NCBI GenBank assembly: GCA_001839685.1
Contig: MLAK01000867.1
Location: forward strand, 1 to 52,794
Source of the DNA: Tritrichomonas foetus
Taxonomy: Eukaryota > Parabasalia > Tritrichomonadida > Tritrichomonadidae
DNA: 52,794 nucleotides
Direction: 5' to 3'
Below are positions 1-9,920 of this stretch, in pieces. The first letter of the stretch is position 1, and each line of letters starts with the position of its first letter. The notes under the pieces were generated by a model. It had not been told where the DNA came from and did not search any database. It saw only the letters and a list, made by a program, of their open reading frames with translations. The position numbers and the translations under genes were made by a program.

Positions 1-846
1 GAATATATAAAAATGTGATGAATAGAATAATTTTTTCATTCGTTGGTTTCATTTCTGGATATTTATAGGGAGAGGTTATGACTCACCTATAATATATCAT
101 ATGATTTTCTATGATGTATTAATATCTAACCATACGAATAATTTTCAATGCCGTTTTTAAAATATATTCTCATTGAGATAGCGTCATTGACAAATCTGAT
201 AAAAATGATTTTTTTTTTTAATCTTTTTTCGACTTATAAGATTATAAAATCATTAAATGTGATGAAATGATACATATTGGTAATATCTTTAATCCATGAT
301 TCGTGTTACATACAATATGTGAAAAATTAAATTTCGAAATAGTTATCTGACTGTGTTAATTCAATTCACCAGATCAACATTTTGATGAAATTTTGACAGA
401 ATATTAAAGCACAATAAATCACGAATGATATTTCCGTGAACTTCATTGAAGATTCATCACTTTTTGACAGTATGTACGGTTGGAGGTCAATTAAATTCAC
501 ATAACAAACTCCTGCAGCTAATACACTGTATTTTCGAATATCTTCGCTTGATTGTTTGTGAAGTGTTCTGTAATATTGACAAATACTGAATTATTCTTGA
601 AATAAAAAGAAGCCAAATTGAAAGCACATTCTTATTTTTCATTTTCGATTATATAATTTGGCGTAGCAATATAATGTATTAAATTTCATCAATAATTCGT
701 AACGAATTAATTTCCAGTTAAGTCTAATATATGAAATCAATATATTTTTTTAACCAGGCAAGCATTGCTGACTCAGTACTAGAACCCATCTTCAAGTGGC
801 CGAATAAATGTTGAAAAAGTGAGAACATGATCTAGGACTAAAATTG
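1..846. other. AT-rich intergenic DNA, no gene seen
   Basis: No open frame with protein-like composition is visible on either strand. The stretch is AT-rich with short homopolymers and ends at the initiator of the C2-domain gene. I see no tandem array or RNA gene in it. Confidence 0.6.
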
Positions 847-851
847 TCACT
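847..851 (+). promoter_or_regulatory. Initiator (Inr) of the C2-domain gene
   Basis: TCACT matches the trichomonad Inr consensus TCA(+1)Y(A/T), predicting transcription from A849 and a 5' leader of about 43 nt before ATG 892. It also places the in-frame TTG at 844 upstream of the transcript, so that TTG cannot be the start. Confidence 0.55.
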
Positions 852-891
852 TTTATTGACTAAAATTCTAAACGACTGTAACACAAAAATA

Positions 892-1605
892 ATGAAACTT
901 GATATTCAAGTTTTTGCTGCAAAGAATCTTCCAAGGATCAATCCTAAATCACGTCAATTTCCATATTGCTTAGTTCAAATTAAGGATGTCGCCGAATCAT
1001 TCCAAACTCAAGCAATTAAATCATCCACATCGCCAGAATGGAATGAATCCTTTACTTTCCCGAGAGTCAACTCTAAGGAAGTTGAAGTTAACTTAACAGT
1101 GATGCATAAAGACAAAGTCATTTCATTTGTTAGCTTTACTTTATTTGATATTGTTGATGGCTCGGAAATTGACCAGTGGATCGATTTGACACCCGAGAAT
1201 GAGAAATTCAAAGGAGGACAAATCCATGTTCACATTATGTTCACAGAGGATCTCACTCCAGGCGATCATGAAGAAGAAGAGGATTTCGCTGACCAACAGG
1301 ATGAATTTGAACAGCAACAATATCAACAGCAAGAACAAGAAGACGTTGGACAAATGTATGAAGACGATCAGACAAACTACGCACCTAACATTCCATATTC
1401 GCCACACAGAACACCAGACCTTAAACGTACGAAAGAAAGGATAGCTAACGATAATGGTGATGCAGATGCTATTATTGAAAATGCATCTCGAATGGCCTCA
1501 CAAAGATATAATTCGTTTTTGAGAGCAAGAGCCCCGATGTTAATTGATAATGAGAAAAGAATGGAAAGGGTTAGACAAGAAATGAATGCTGAAGATGATG
1601 AATGA
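892..1605 (+). CDS. C2-domain protein with glutamine-rich acidic tail
   Basis: Encodes 237 residues from ATG 892; the open frame reaches further upstream only through a TTG that lies before the predicted initiator. Residues 1-120 form a C2 beta-sandwich: an opening LDIQVFAAKNLP strand, the conserved WNESFTF strand, and a late FDIVDG..DQWIDL segment. The first calcium loop (around INPKSRQFPY) lacks the usual Asp residues, so calcium-independent lipid or protein binding is more likely than classical calcium sensing. Residues about 125-165 are very rich in Glu, Asp and Gln, and the rest is charged and probably helical. It likely acts at membranes or as a scaffold, but no specific function can be read. 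It converges with the RING gene downstream. Confidence 0.85.
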   Translation: MKLDIQVFAAKNLPRINPKSRQFPYCLVQIKDVAESFQTQAIKSSTSPEWNESFTFPRVNSKEVEVNLTVMHKDKVISFVSFTLFDIVDGSEIDQWIDLTPENEKFKGGQIHVHIMFTEDLTPGDHEEEEDFADQQDEFEQQQYQQQEQEDVGQMYEDDQTNYAPNIPYSPHRTPDLKRTKERIANDNGDADAIIENASRMASQRYNSFLRARAPMLIDNEKRMERVRQEMNAEDDE

Positions 1606-1800
1606 TTTACTGCTTTAAACATAATTCGTTATTTGCTATTTATTTCTGCTCATTTTTTAAACATATTTTTTTTTTCATTTTTATTTCTAGGAATTGTTTT
1701 CATGAATGAAACATTTCATTCATTCTTCGAGGTTGAATGTGAAAATATGAAATATGAAAAGTAATATTTCATTGGATTCATTGACTCAGTTTTGAAATAT

Positions 1801-1950
1801 GATTTTGATTTCAGTTTTGAAACATGATTGTGATTTCAGTTTCGAAACATGATTTTGATTTCAGTTTCGAAACATGATTTTGATTTCAGTTTCGAAACAT
1901 GATTTTGATTTCAGTTTCGAAACATGATTCTGATTTCAATTTCGAAACAT
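1801..1950. repeat. 25-bp minisatellite, six copies
   Basis: Six consecutive copies of a 25-bp unit (GATTTTGATTTCAGTTTCGA then AACAT) start at 1801, 1826, 1851, 1876, 1901 and 1926, with a diverged copy just before at about 1776. Copies differ at one to three positions, and the central ones are identical. The array lies between the convergent C2 and RING genes, which suggests replication slippage in a 3'-3' spacer. Confidence 0.95.
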
Positions 1951-2130
1951 TTGAAATTTGGGATTTACTTGAGATAAAAACTATATTCAAGATAGTATAT
2001 TAAAGAAAAGATAAGAAAGAAATAATATGAAAACTTTCTTCGAAAGAAAAGAAAAATCATTTTTTAAATAAAACATAATAATAAAATACCGCATCAAAAA
2101 TCCTTCAAAACTAGAAAAAAATACCAAACA

Positions 2131-3837
2131 TTATGAATAAGTATTTTCTTCATCAATATTTGTTCGACATGTTGGACAAGTATGATGATCGATGAACCAT
2201 GGCATGATACAGTCATTATGGAAAAAGTGTCCACATTTCAACATCACTGTTTTTTCATTCAATTTGAAATTTTCCTGACATACAATACAACTTTCTTGAT
2301 CACGTACATTTTTCGCATCAATTATATGATTAACGAGTTTCATTTTCTTAGGTGGCTCTGAACGTGGTTGAGCAGCTTCCTGCATGGATATATTTATAGC
2401 TTGTGCAAGTTGTTGCCTTTCAACATGCGCCAGGTAAAGTGGAATGACGCTTTCAAGGAAAGGTCCAAAAGTGCTTTCAAACATAAGTGGCAGAAATGGA
2501 ACCAAATTTGTTGGAAAGCTATCAAGGAGGGTAAAAAGTTCATCAAAAATGGCAAGTCTTTCATCAGGATCATCAAATTGAGCTCGTTCTCGTTGTTGCT
2601 GTAGTCTTGAAGTAATTGTTCCAACATTTTGTTGTTGGGGTCCATTATTTGTATGATTTGCATTGACATTCACACTTGCGTTCGCACTTGCATTTGCATT
2701 TGTATTTGTTCGAGTAGTAAAACTAGCATTATTGTTTGTATTGAGATTCGTATGTGTCGCCTGTGTATTAGAAGTTGTATTAGTATTAGTGGTAGCGCGT
2801 GGCGGATGCTCAATGGGTGGTTGGGGAACAGCCGGTGGTCTCCGAACGACAACTTGAGGCTCTCGAGAATTTCCAACATTATCAACTGGCGAAGAATGAA
2901 CAGGATATGAAGAAGAAGGATTAGAAGTAGTAGTATTAGTGGTAGTTGTTGTTGAATTAGTCGTTGCTGGGGCGTTTGATCGAATTGCTGGTGGATTTCG
3001 TGGATTTGGTGATGGTGCAGGTGGCTGGGCGGCCTCACGCGGTGGGGTGAGAATTGATGGCGCATTGGAGGAAGAAGAAGTGGTGGCTGAAGCAGGATTT
3101 GAGCGCGGTGGTGATGATGAAGCACCAGCAGCGTGAACAGGTGGGGCATTCGCCTGGTTAGTTACCGTATTTCTGTGAATTCTTGCTTGCCGAATGATTT
3201 CGGTTGGCGGGGGCGGCCTGGGATGAATTGGATTCTGATTGGTGGGTACGCTGCTGTTGGAATTTGCGTTGTTAGCACGACGGCCATTTGAAAGGCTATC
3301 ATTTCTGTGAAGACGATTTTCGGAATTATTATTTCCAACGAGCGGGTCGTTATTTCGTTGGACTTGCGGTCTTTGGATGAGGGAGTCATTATTTCCTTGG
3401 TATGGAACACGTCTCTGTCTCGGCTGGTTTGGGAAAAGCCTGGAATTCGCATCAGAATTATAACTATTGCGAACTGAGCTTCCCCTGGCGCCCCGACCTG
3501 ATTCGACATTGGAGGCACCTGAGTTTCCGTTTGATGTGGAGTTGATTGGTGATGTGCTCGATAAATTTGGGCGATTGTTTTGGCGGTTTGCATTCGTATT
3601 CGAATGAATCCCACCCGTTGTGGGTCTCATCGTTTGGGACATGTTGGTTGGGCGAGATCTTGGCGGTATTGGTGGGACATCTGCGGCTCCCTGGCGATTT
3701 AAAGTCGATCTGTGTGATGAATTATTTGAAGGATCGCGATCGGCGGAAGTGCGCTGGCTTGTACGCTGGACGCGAATTGTCGATGTCTTTGGTTGGCGTG
3801 TCCTTCCTGTATCTATTCCGGTCACGCTACTTCGCAT
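2131..3837 (-). CDS. RING-H2 E3 ubiquitin ligase with long disordered N-terminus
   Basis: Encodes 568 residues. The last 54 carry a complete RING-H2 finger: C517-x2-C520, C535, H537, H540, C543, C554-x2-C557, the C3H2C3 order that binds two zinc ions and recruits an E2 enzyme. Residues 1 to about 400 are low-complexity Ser/Thr/Asn/Pro/Arg with stretches of alternating Asn and Thr. A short conserved-looking helical part (about 410-490) precedes the RING. The layout resembles RNF126/BCA2-like or RING-H2 ATL-like cytosolic ligases, but the N-terminus lacks a recognisable zinc finger or membrane segment. Start: TCATA at 3839-3843 (minus strand) is a canonical initiator 4 nt before the ATG. Confidence 0.85.
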   Translation of the reverse strand: MRSSVTGIDTGRTRQPKTSTIRVQRTSQRTSADRDPSNNSSHRSTLNRQGAADVPPIPPRSRPTNMSQTMRPTTGGIHSNTNANRQNNRPNLSSTSPINSTSNGNSGASNVESGRGARGSSVRNSYNSDANSRLFPNQPRQRRVPYQGNNDSLIQRPQVQRNNDPLVGNNNSENRLHRNDSLSNGRRANNANSNSSVPTNQNPIHPRPPPPTEIIRQARIHRNTVTNQANAPPVHAAGASSSPPRSNPASATTSSSSNAPSILTPPREAAQPPAPSPNPRNPPAIRSNAPATTNSTTTTTNTTTSNPSSSYPVHSSPVDNVGNSREPQVVVRRPPAVPQPPIEHPPRATTNTNTTSNTQATHTNLNTNNNASFTTRTNTNANASANASVNVNANHTNNGPQQQNVGTITSRLQQQRERAQFDDPDERLAIFDELFTLLDSFPTNLVPFLPLMFESTFGPFLESVIPLYLAHVERQQLAQAINISMQEAAQPRSEPPKKMKLVNHIIDAKNVRDQESCIVCQENFKLNEKTVMLKCGHFFHNDCIMPWFIDHHTCPTCRTNIDEENTYS

Positions 3838-3838
3838 T

Positions 3839-3843
3839 TATGA
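3839..3843 (-). promoter_or_regulatory. Initiator (Inr) of the RING-H2 gene
   Basis: Read on the minus strand this is TCATA, matching TCA(+1)Y(A/T). The predicted +1 A lies 4 nt before the ATG, typical of the very short trichomonad leaders. Confidence 0.6.
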
Positions 3844-5023
3844 GTAGAATACTTTTCTTCCACTTTTTCAATTGATCGTCATCTATTGATTTTTTCATAG
3901 ATGTCATAGAATATTTTGTGTATCAAATTTCCTTTTTTCTCTGAAAATTTTTTTTGGAAAAAAAGGCGGTGAATAAAAAATGCTATTATTTCACTCAAAA
4001 TCATGTATTTATATTAGTTTCTCTAATATATTTTATTTATTATCTGTTGATGATTAAATACAATATTATAATGTGTTGTGACGTTAAGAGATTGAGATAT
4101 TATTAAATTATTCATTTTGTTATGCAGAAATTTCAAAATAACGATTAATATTTCAGAATTTTGGTCAAAAACTCGAAGTGATCAGATAACGGAAAATATT
4201 GTATTTTGTTGAGTTACATTATGTTTTCAATTATTACATGGTATAATACACAATAAAAAACGAATAAATATTAGAAATATATGTTTATTCAAAAGATAAA
4301 GATATGATAAAAATTAACTTAAATTAAAGGAAATAAACGGCTTCCAATTATTTCGACAGGTAGAAGCATCATCACAGAAAATTTGATGAAATGAAAAATA
4401 CTGATTTCGGTAATAGCAATTTGAATGTCCTTATTAGGTCCAAATTTCAATAGTTCTACTAAAAATTATTTTTTAATTATTTAATTCGCAAATTAATTGT
4501 TCTTATTCAAAAATAATAAACAACATATTCTTGCAGTTACTTCTAATACGTATTTTAGCTGAATACAAAAACAATATGAAATATTGAAAAGAGTTGGAGC
4601 AGGCAAATTAATTAATCTTCGTGTCATTCTTTTGAGTTTTTGGAGTGAGAATGATGGAAAATTAATAAAAAGCTATTTATTGATAAAATATAATGATGTT
4701 GATTGAATTAAAGTTGGCAAAATTTAGAATTTCCAAAAGATCTTCTGTAATCAAAAATAATTCGAATTTAATCTAGAAAGAATCAAATTTAATCTTTTGA
4801 AATTGTTTTTATTAATTTTTTAAAGCTTGATGAACAAATTAATATGAAAAAGAAGAAAAAACACAAAGATTTTATCAGCAGTAAACAATTATGAATACAG
4901 AACAGTTTTTATGTTAAAAATAAAATCATCGAAGATAATTTTCCCAAATAATTAATATATCGAATAATATTACAAAGAAAAAGTTCAATTGGTTGATAAA
5001 TCATATAACCATACGTTAGAAAA
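3844..5023. other. AT-rich intergenic DNA, no gene seen
   Basis: About 1.2 kb between the 5' end of the RING gene and the 3' end of the next minus-strand gene. No long or protein-like frame and no repeat array were noticed. Confidence 0.55.
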
Positions 5024-5425
5024 TCACTCCAAAATGATGTAGGGAAGGAGCGGTTCGACAACAATCCAATGTTCTTCGAGCCATTTAATTAGAACGACTT
5101 TCCTTCTTTTTGCATCACGGTCAAGTTTCACATTCGTTTTCTGAGCAATTATTTCAGCGATTGAAGTCAATTCTTCATGATTTAATTTTGGACCATATAT
5201 TTGCGTCATATGTTTCCAAACTTGACTTTCTCGCCAGTCAAATCCGCCAACACGTCTTTTCACACGTTCCCTTTCTTCTTCAAGGTAGTTTGATCGGTTC
5301 GAATTCTGAATGTAAAAAGTATCGCTATCATCGCTATCAGCACCATTATTTTCTTCCTCAACATATTCCATTTTGTCTTTACGTCCAGCTTTGTCTTTTC
5401 TTCGTTCTTGATAAATTCGTTTCAT
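5024..5425 (-). CDS. Small acidic/basic protein of unknown function
   Basis: Encodes 133 residues, very rich in charged residues. The N-terminus (1-20) is strongly basic (KRIYQERRKDKAGRKDK). Residues 22-36 are acidic (Glu/Asp), and the C-terminal half (about 60-133) is a probable helical domain ending in a hydrophobic WLEEHWIVVEPLLPYIILE stretch. There is no signal peptide and no recognisable catalytic motif. Base composition is higher in G and C than the flanking DNA, which supports a real gene. No clean initiator is present directly upstream. I do not recognise the family; a nuclear or RNA-associated role would be only a guess from the charge pattern. Confidence 0.6.
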   Translation of the reverse strand: MKRIYQERRKDKAGRKDKMEYVEEENNGADSDDSDTFYIQNSNRSNYLEEERERVKRRVGGFDWRESQVWKHMTQIYGPKLNHEELTSIAEIIAQKTNVKLDRDAKRRKVVLIKWLEEHWIVVEPLLPYIILE

Positions 5426-5604
5426 GCTGGACGATTAAGATCAGGATTTTGCTAAAAGAAGAATTGTCTTATTTTCAATTTTCAAGTATTAAATAGATGT
5501 ATACAAACCAAATAGTCTTAACGTACGAAATCACTAAAATGATCCTTATCATCAGTATTACTTAATACCATCAGTCAAAAATCAAAACCCAAATAGCTAA
5601 AAGA

Positions 5605-6212
5605 ATGACGNAAATTTCCCTTATCGCAAACTTCGCAAATGGCCGAATTCAAAAATATTTCGAAAATGATTCTGAAGAAGCTATTGTTTCAGTTTTCGGG
5701 TGAACAGCTTTCAGTCAATTGTTAAATCTATATTTTATAGTTATGAGCCATATTTATTCATAGTTTTGAAATTTTGCAACAATTAAACCGAAAAAAGAGC
5801 GATTTTGGAGAAAGCCTAAAAAAAAATTGTGAGAAGCTTTTTTTCCAAGAATCACAAAGATTATAATACTGCTTCCCATAATTCTATTTACACTTCTTCT
5901 ATCGATTTTTAATTAAAAATCGCGAAAATTTTGATAGTTTTAACTCAGTGATGTTGAATTAATTCAATTTCCATTTGACAAATATGAATGTATTGAAATC
6001 TTTTCTGTCATAAAATTTTAGTATATGAAGAAAATAGACTGGCAGTCCTCAACAGCACATTCTCAAGCAGGGATACAGATACAACGATTGAAAGACCAAA
6101 TCAAGAAAAATGGAATCCAATATGTTTTTTTCCAGACTCGATGCCAAGTGAATTTTCTGATGACTCGCCATTTAGATGGCAAAACATTCGTAATCTTCTC
6201 ATTGATGCCTAA
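5605..6212 (+). pseudogene. Possible broken gene: three coding-like fragments
   Basis: Three open fragments lie in order on the plus strand. (1) ATG 5605 to TGA 5701, 32 codons, containing an ambiguous base at 5611. (2) A frame shifted by one, 5700-5784, giving 28 protein-like codons (begins VNSFQSIVKSIFYSYEP). (3) An ATG-less frame open from 5997 to the TAA at 6210, whose second half is markedly G/C-richer than its surroundings and reads WNPICFFPDSMPSEFSDDSP. Together they look like one decayed or misassembled gene. No trichomonad splice signals (GTAYGT or ACTAACACACAG) link the pieces. I cannot name the family. Confidence 0.35.
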
Positions 6213-7677
6213 ATTTTTTTTCTTTATATCAAAATTATTAATATTTTTTTTATACTTCATTTTTGTATTTTGGAAAACATTATAATTTTCGATGGAGGGT
6301 CATATGATAATAAAAAGCACGATTTATGATAAGAAATAATCAAGATATTAATGCTATAAAATCACTTTTTATCTCAATAATTCTCAGAAATTTCTGTGGG
6401 GTTTATTTTTTTCTCACAATTTTTTTTTGGATTTGGTTTTCTCTGTATCTTGATTTTTAAATTATAATATTTATATATTATTAATAGGATTACAATTAAA
6501 TAATTTTTAGATGACAATAATATCAACAATTATTCATTTAGATCTCTCAATAGTCTTCTACATCTAGAGCTAGTTAGTTTGTATACATCTTATTAAATCA
6601 ATATTTCAATAGATTTTGAAAAGATGTAATTTTTTTATTTTATTCAAATATTTATACGTTGAATAATAATTGAATCTATTCTCAAATAATTCAATGCACA
6701 TTGATTTTTTCTGATATTTAAGAAAATTCGAAATGAGGAAGAAAATAAATATCAAAAATTATTTACCCAAGATATGTTGCAAAAGAACACTATACAAAAT
6801 CGGAATTCAGGATACTTTTCGCGAGGAAATTATAATGTAGAAATTTTACTTGACTTCTTTGAATAGTAACTTCTGGTCAAGATCATTTAAAAAGTTAAAT
6901 ATATTGAATAACCAGTGGTTTTAAAATAAAATTCATTTCTAAAGATTGTGAGCAAATTCCCTCAATAGAATCTATTGAATAGATTCGTCGAACATTGCAG
7001 TATAAGATTGGTCCTATACTATTAGATTCTGTATGAAAAATATTGAATGAATTTCATCAGTTGTGATCTCATCTTCTTCTGAAGTCATAGAGACTTTCAA
7101 TTTCAATTTTTCAATGAATATTTTTTTGAATATATTATGAATTAATTTGAATGGTTGTTAAAAGGGAAATTCAAACAAACCGACTTTATTGTTTTAGTGA
7201 ATAAACTTTTAAAGTTCATTTGACAAAATACTTCACAAAATCGAAATTCATCGTTTTATTTAGAAATAATTACATAACTTACATCTTTATAATCAATATA
7301 CAATATTTTTGGTATAATGCAATACAATTTTCATAGAAAAAGTATTTATACCTTTACTTGATCATCTTTTAAAATTATCTCCGCAATCTAGATTTTGTTG
7401 ATTACTTTTACCTTTTAAATGATTCTCAAAAATCAAAAATCAATGATTATTGATATGAATACATTCGGCTCATCCAAAATAAAAATCCAATCTATATCTA
7501 TTCTTTCTGATTATGACTTTATCAGAAAAAGTTTGCTTATCATGATCATTTGGATGAATAAAAATTTTTTATTAAAAATGCCAAATATCATCATATCTAC
7601 TTCATGGTATCTCAGGAGTATGAATTGAATTGTGAAGTGAAATTTATTTCATATTTTTATTATTTTTATTTCACATT
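6213..7677. other. AT-rich intergenic DNA, no gene seen
   Basis: About 1.5 kb of very AT-rich DNA. A 69-codon frame at 7419-7628 has only AT-driven composition (Ile, Lys, Asn, Ser, Met), no initiator and no motif, and I do not consider it a gene. Confidence 0.55.
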
Positions 7678-7682
7678 TCACT
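7678..7682 (+). promoter_or_regulatory. Initiator (Inr) of the first Rab gene
   Basis: TCACT with +1 A at 7680, 7 nt before ATG 7687: a textbook trichomonad initiator position. Confidence 0.7.
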
Positions 7683-7686
7683 ATTC

Positions 7687-8277
7687 ATGAGTGAATCAGA
7701 AATTCCTTCCTATAAAATCATTATTCTTGGTGATACTGGTGTTGGTAAAACGTCTCTTGCAATTAGGCAATGTCGCGGACAGTTCACATTTCAAATGACT
7801 CCAACAATCGGAACTTCTCACATGAAAGCAATCGTTTCTCTCGGTGACAAAAAAGTCGAACTCAAAATTTGGGACACAGCTGGACAAGAGCAATTCGCCT
7901 CTCTTGTTTCGATGTACGCAAGAGGTGCTCAAGCCTGTATTATGGTCGCATCTTTCGTTGATCCAGGATCTCTCTCAAATCTCGAAACTTGGCACGAGCG
8001 GCTTCACGCAACAGGCGAAAACCCGCCAATCATTGTTGCTATCAACAAAATAGATATGCATGAGGGCGCGCCAATGTCAATCGAGCAAATTAGAGAAACA
8101 TATGGCCAGAAGTTCCCAAACATGTTTTTCGTATCAGCAAGAACCGGCGATGGCGTGACTGAACTTTTTACGAGCGCAGCAGATGAAGCAGTTCGAGCAA
8201 ATGAAAGCGCATCAAAAGGGTCATCAAAAAGCGTCAATTTGGACGATAGATCCAATAATGGTGGTGGATGCTGTTAA
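7687..8277 (+). CDS. Rab-family small GTPase, Rab5-like features
   Basis: Encodes 196 residues, the normal length for a Rab. P-loop GDTGVGKT at 15-22, switch I threonines around 38-43 (TPTIGT), switch II WDTAGQE at 62-68 with the catalytic Gln, NKID at 120-123 and SAR at 150-152. The protein ends in GGGCC, so both C-terminal cysteines are expected to be geranylgeranylated for membrane attachment. The switch II-alpha2 stretch SLVSMYARGAQA is closest to Rab5/21/22-type endocytic Rabs, but subfamily assignment by eye is uncertain. Codons are richer in G/C endings than the neighbouring DNA, suggesting good expression. The start is fixed by the initiator 7 nt upstream. Confidence 0.92.
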   Translation: MSESEIPSYKIIILGDTGVGKTSLAIRQCRGQFTFQMTPTIGTSHMKAIVSLGDKKVELKIWDTAGQEQFASLVSMYARGAQACIMVASFVDPGSLSNLETWHERLHATGENPPIIVAINKIDMHEGAPMSIEQIRETYGQKFPNMFFVSARTGDGVTELFTSAADEAVRANESASKGSSKSVNLDDRSNNGGGCC

Positions 8278-8835
8278 GCAAAAATTTAGATTTTCATGTT
8301 TAGATTTCTATCTTTAGATGTCTTCGTGTTTGTTGTTATGATCATAATTAATCATGATGAAAAATATGGTATCCTTTAAATATAAATCCTGGATCAAGAA
8401 TGGAATATGATTCACCTCTGAACTTATGCTTCTCTTTGAATAGAATTTATATCTATTGGATTCCCTTTAATAATTTATTTATTTATCTATTTAACTATCT
8501 ATCTATCCATTAAATTAAAATAAAATAAAATGCTTTCTTTTCTCTTCCTTTTGCTTAGCATCTAAGCACTTTGATTCTCCTTCACTCGCGATTCGTGATT
8601 CACTCATTATGAAAAAACATGAATTTTGATTTAGGAATAATAAAGAAAAAATGAAATAGAGAGAGATTCTCATCTTAAAGTTTATGTAACAAATGAATGC
8701 AATAGAAAAAAAATAATATTTCATATGTAAGTTATTCGGTGTTCAAGCAATATATATTCGTTTTTAAACCATGGAATCTTTTCATTTTTTTTAATTACAG
8801 TCAATCACATTTGGTATCTTAAATGACGATGATAA
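8278..8835. other. AT-rich intergenic DNA, no gene seen
   Basis: 3' flank of the Rab gene. It contains short ATCT/TTTA simple-sequence runs near 8475-8510 but no supported gene. The 69-codon minus-strand frame at 8515-8724 has AT-driven composition only. Confidence 0.5.
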
Positions 8836-9288
8836 TCATTCATTCAGTTTTTCTTTTGTTCTTTTTCCTTTGACAATATCAAAGTAGTGAAGCATAAGAG
8901 CATATTGGTATTCATTCAATTGTTATTCTTCTGATTGTATGTTGGACAATATGTCATATCGATTGTATTTTGAATTAATTAGGGAAAGAGGAAGATCAAG
9001 TTTTTTAAGCAGGGCAAATTTTAATACTTGTGCTTGATATCTTTGATCAGCTTTGTGAATAGCTTTTTTTGCTTCATATTTCATTCTACTATCTAAATAT
9101 TTCAATGCTCTTTCTTTATAATCGATTTTATTGGGTTTATTTCCAGGTAGCAAAAATTTGATCATTTGGAAGTTTCCCGTGTCATCAAGATCAGAATTTC
9201 TTGAAGATCTATGAAAGTTGTATTTATGTTTTTTACTGTTTCTATTTCTTTGGAGAGATGAAGTGCAAAAAATCAGCCAAACGAGCAT
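8836..9288 (-). pseudogene. Small lysine-rich protein, possibly interrupted by an in-frame TAA
   Basis: The open frame 9288-8923 encodes 121 residues: a short hydrophobic start (MLVWLIFC), a basic Arg/Lys/Ser/Asn stretch, and a helical Lys-rich region (KYLDSRMKYEAKKAIHKADQ). A TCATT initiator (9301-9305, minus strand) sits 15 nt before the ATG. After the TAA at 8923-8925 the same frame stays open for 28 more protein-like codons (QLNEYQYALMLHYFDIVKGK...) to a TGA at 8836-8838. This may be a gene with a nonsense change, a sequencing error, or chance. I do not recognise the product. Fragment status and function are both uncertain. Confidence 0.4.
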
Positions 9289-9920
9289 TTAAAATCATGA
9301 AATGAATGATTCAAAGTGAAAATAAACTATTCAAAATGAAAATCATTCCAAGTGTCAAAGAAAAATGATTTTTTCTTAACTAATTCAGTTTAATAGTAAT
9401 ATGCAATAGCTTACTTTTAATAGTGTCTGATGGGTCAAAATTCAATGAGTCCCTAATGAAAGTATAGTGATGTAGAATGATATCCTTTTAGGATCTTTGA
9501 ATATAATTAGTATAGAAAACCATTTTCCACCATTTGTTTTCAAGTTTAAAATTGGAATTATATTGGAATCGAAATTCTTTCAAATAAAGAAGAAATATTA
9601 AAATATGATTGTCTAATATTAATTTTATGTTTCATTTTAATTAATATAGTCATGTATATTTATATTTTTCTATTAAAAAGTTATTAAAAGCTATACTTTC
9701 ATGAAGATAATGCCAATATTAAAAGTGTTCTAATTTGAGTGGGTGGGTAATTTTTGAATTAAGACTAGCCTTTTTCAGAAAACCATTCATGAAAATTAAA
9801 TTGATTCAATTTTCTTATAGTATGATGTGATTAACTATTCAATGTTTAATTAATTTTGTGAGTAAGGAGCCATTTCAAAAACTGTCATCATTCAATTATT
9901 AAAACCAAATAAATCGCAAA
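9289..9920. other. Intergenic DNA between divergent genes
   Basis: Divergent spacer between the small minus-strand ORF and the PQ-loop gene. A TCATT at 9888-9892 is a candidate initiator 31 nt before ATG 9921. Nothing else is recognisable. Confidence 0.4.

Noticed and set aside
2041..2130. Open frame beyond the RING stop codon
   Set aside because: T-rich 3' flank translating to Phe/Leu/Ile/Ser, unlike the protein upstream; not a readthrough candidate.
2629..3149. Several 60-160 codon frames opposite or within the RING gene
   Set aside because: Shadows of its low-complexity Ser/Thr/Asn-rich coding sequence.
6025..6285. 86-codon ATG frame MKKIDWQSSTAHS
   Set aside because: Its hydrophobic end is poly-T driven; the alternative frame over the same G/C-richer DNA looks more protein-like.
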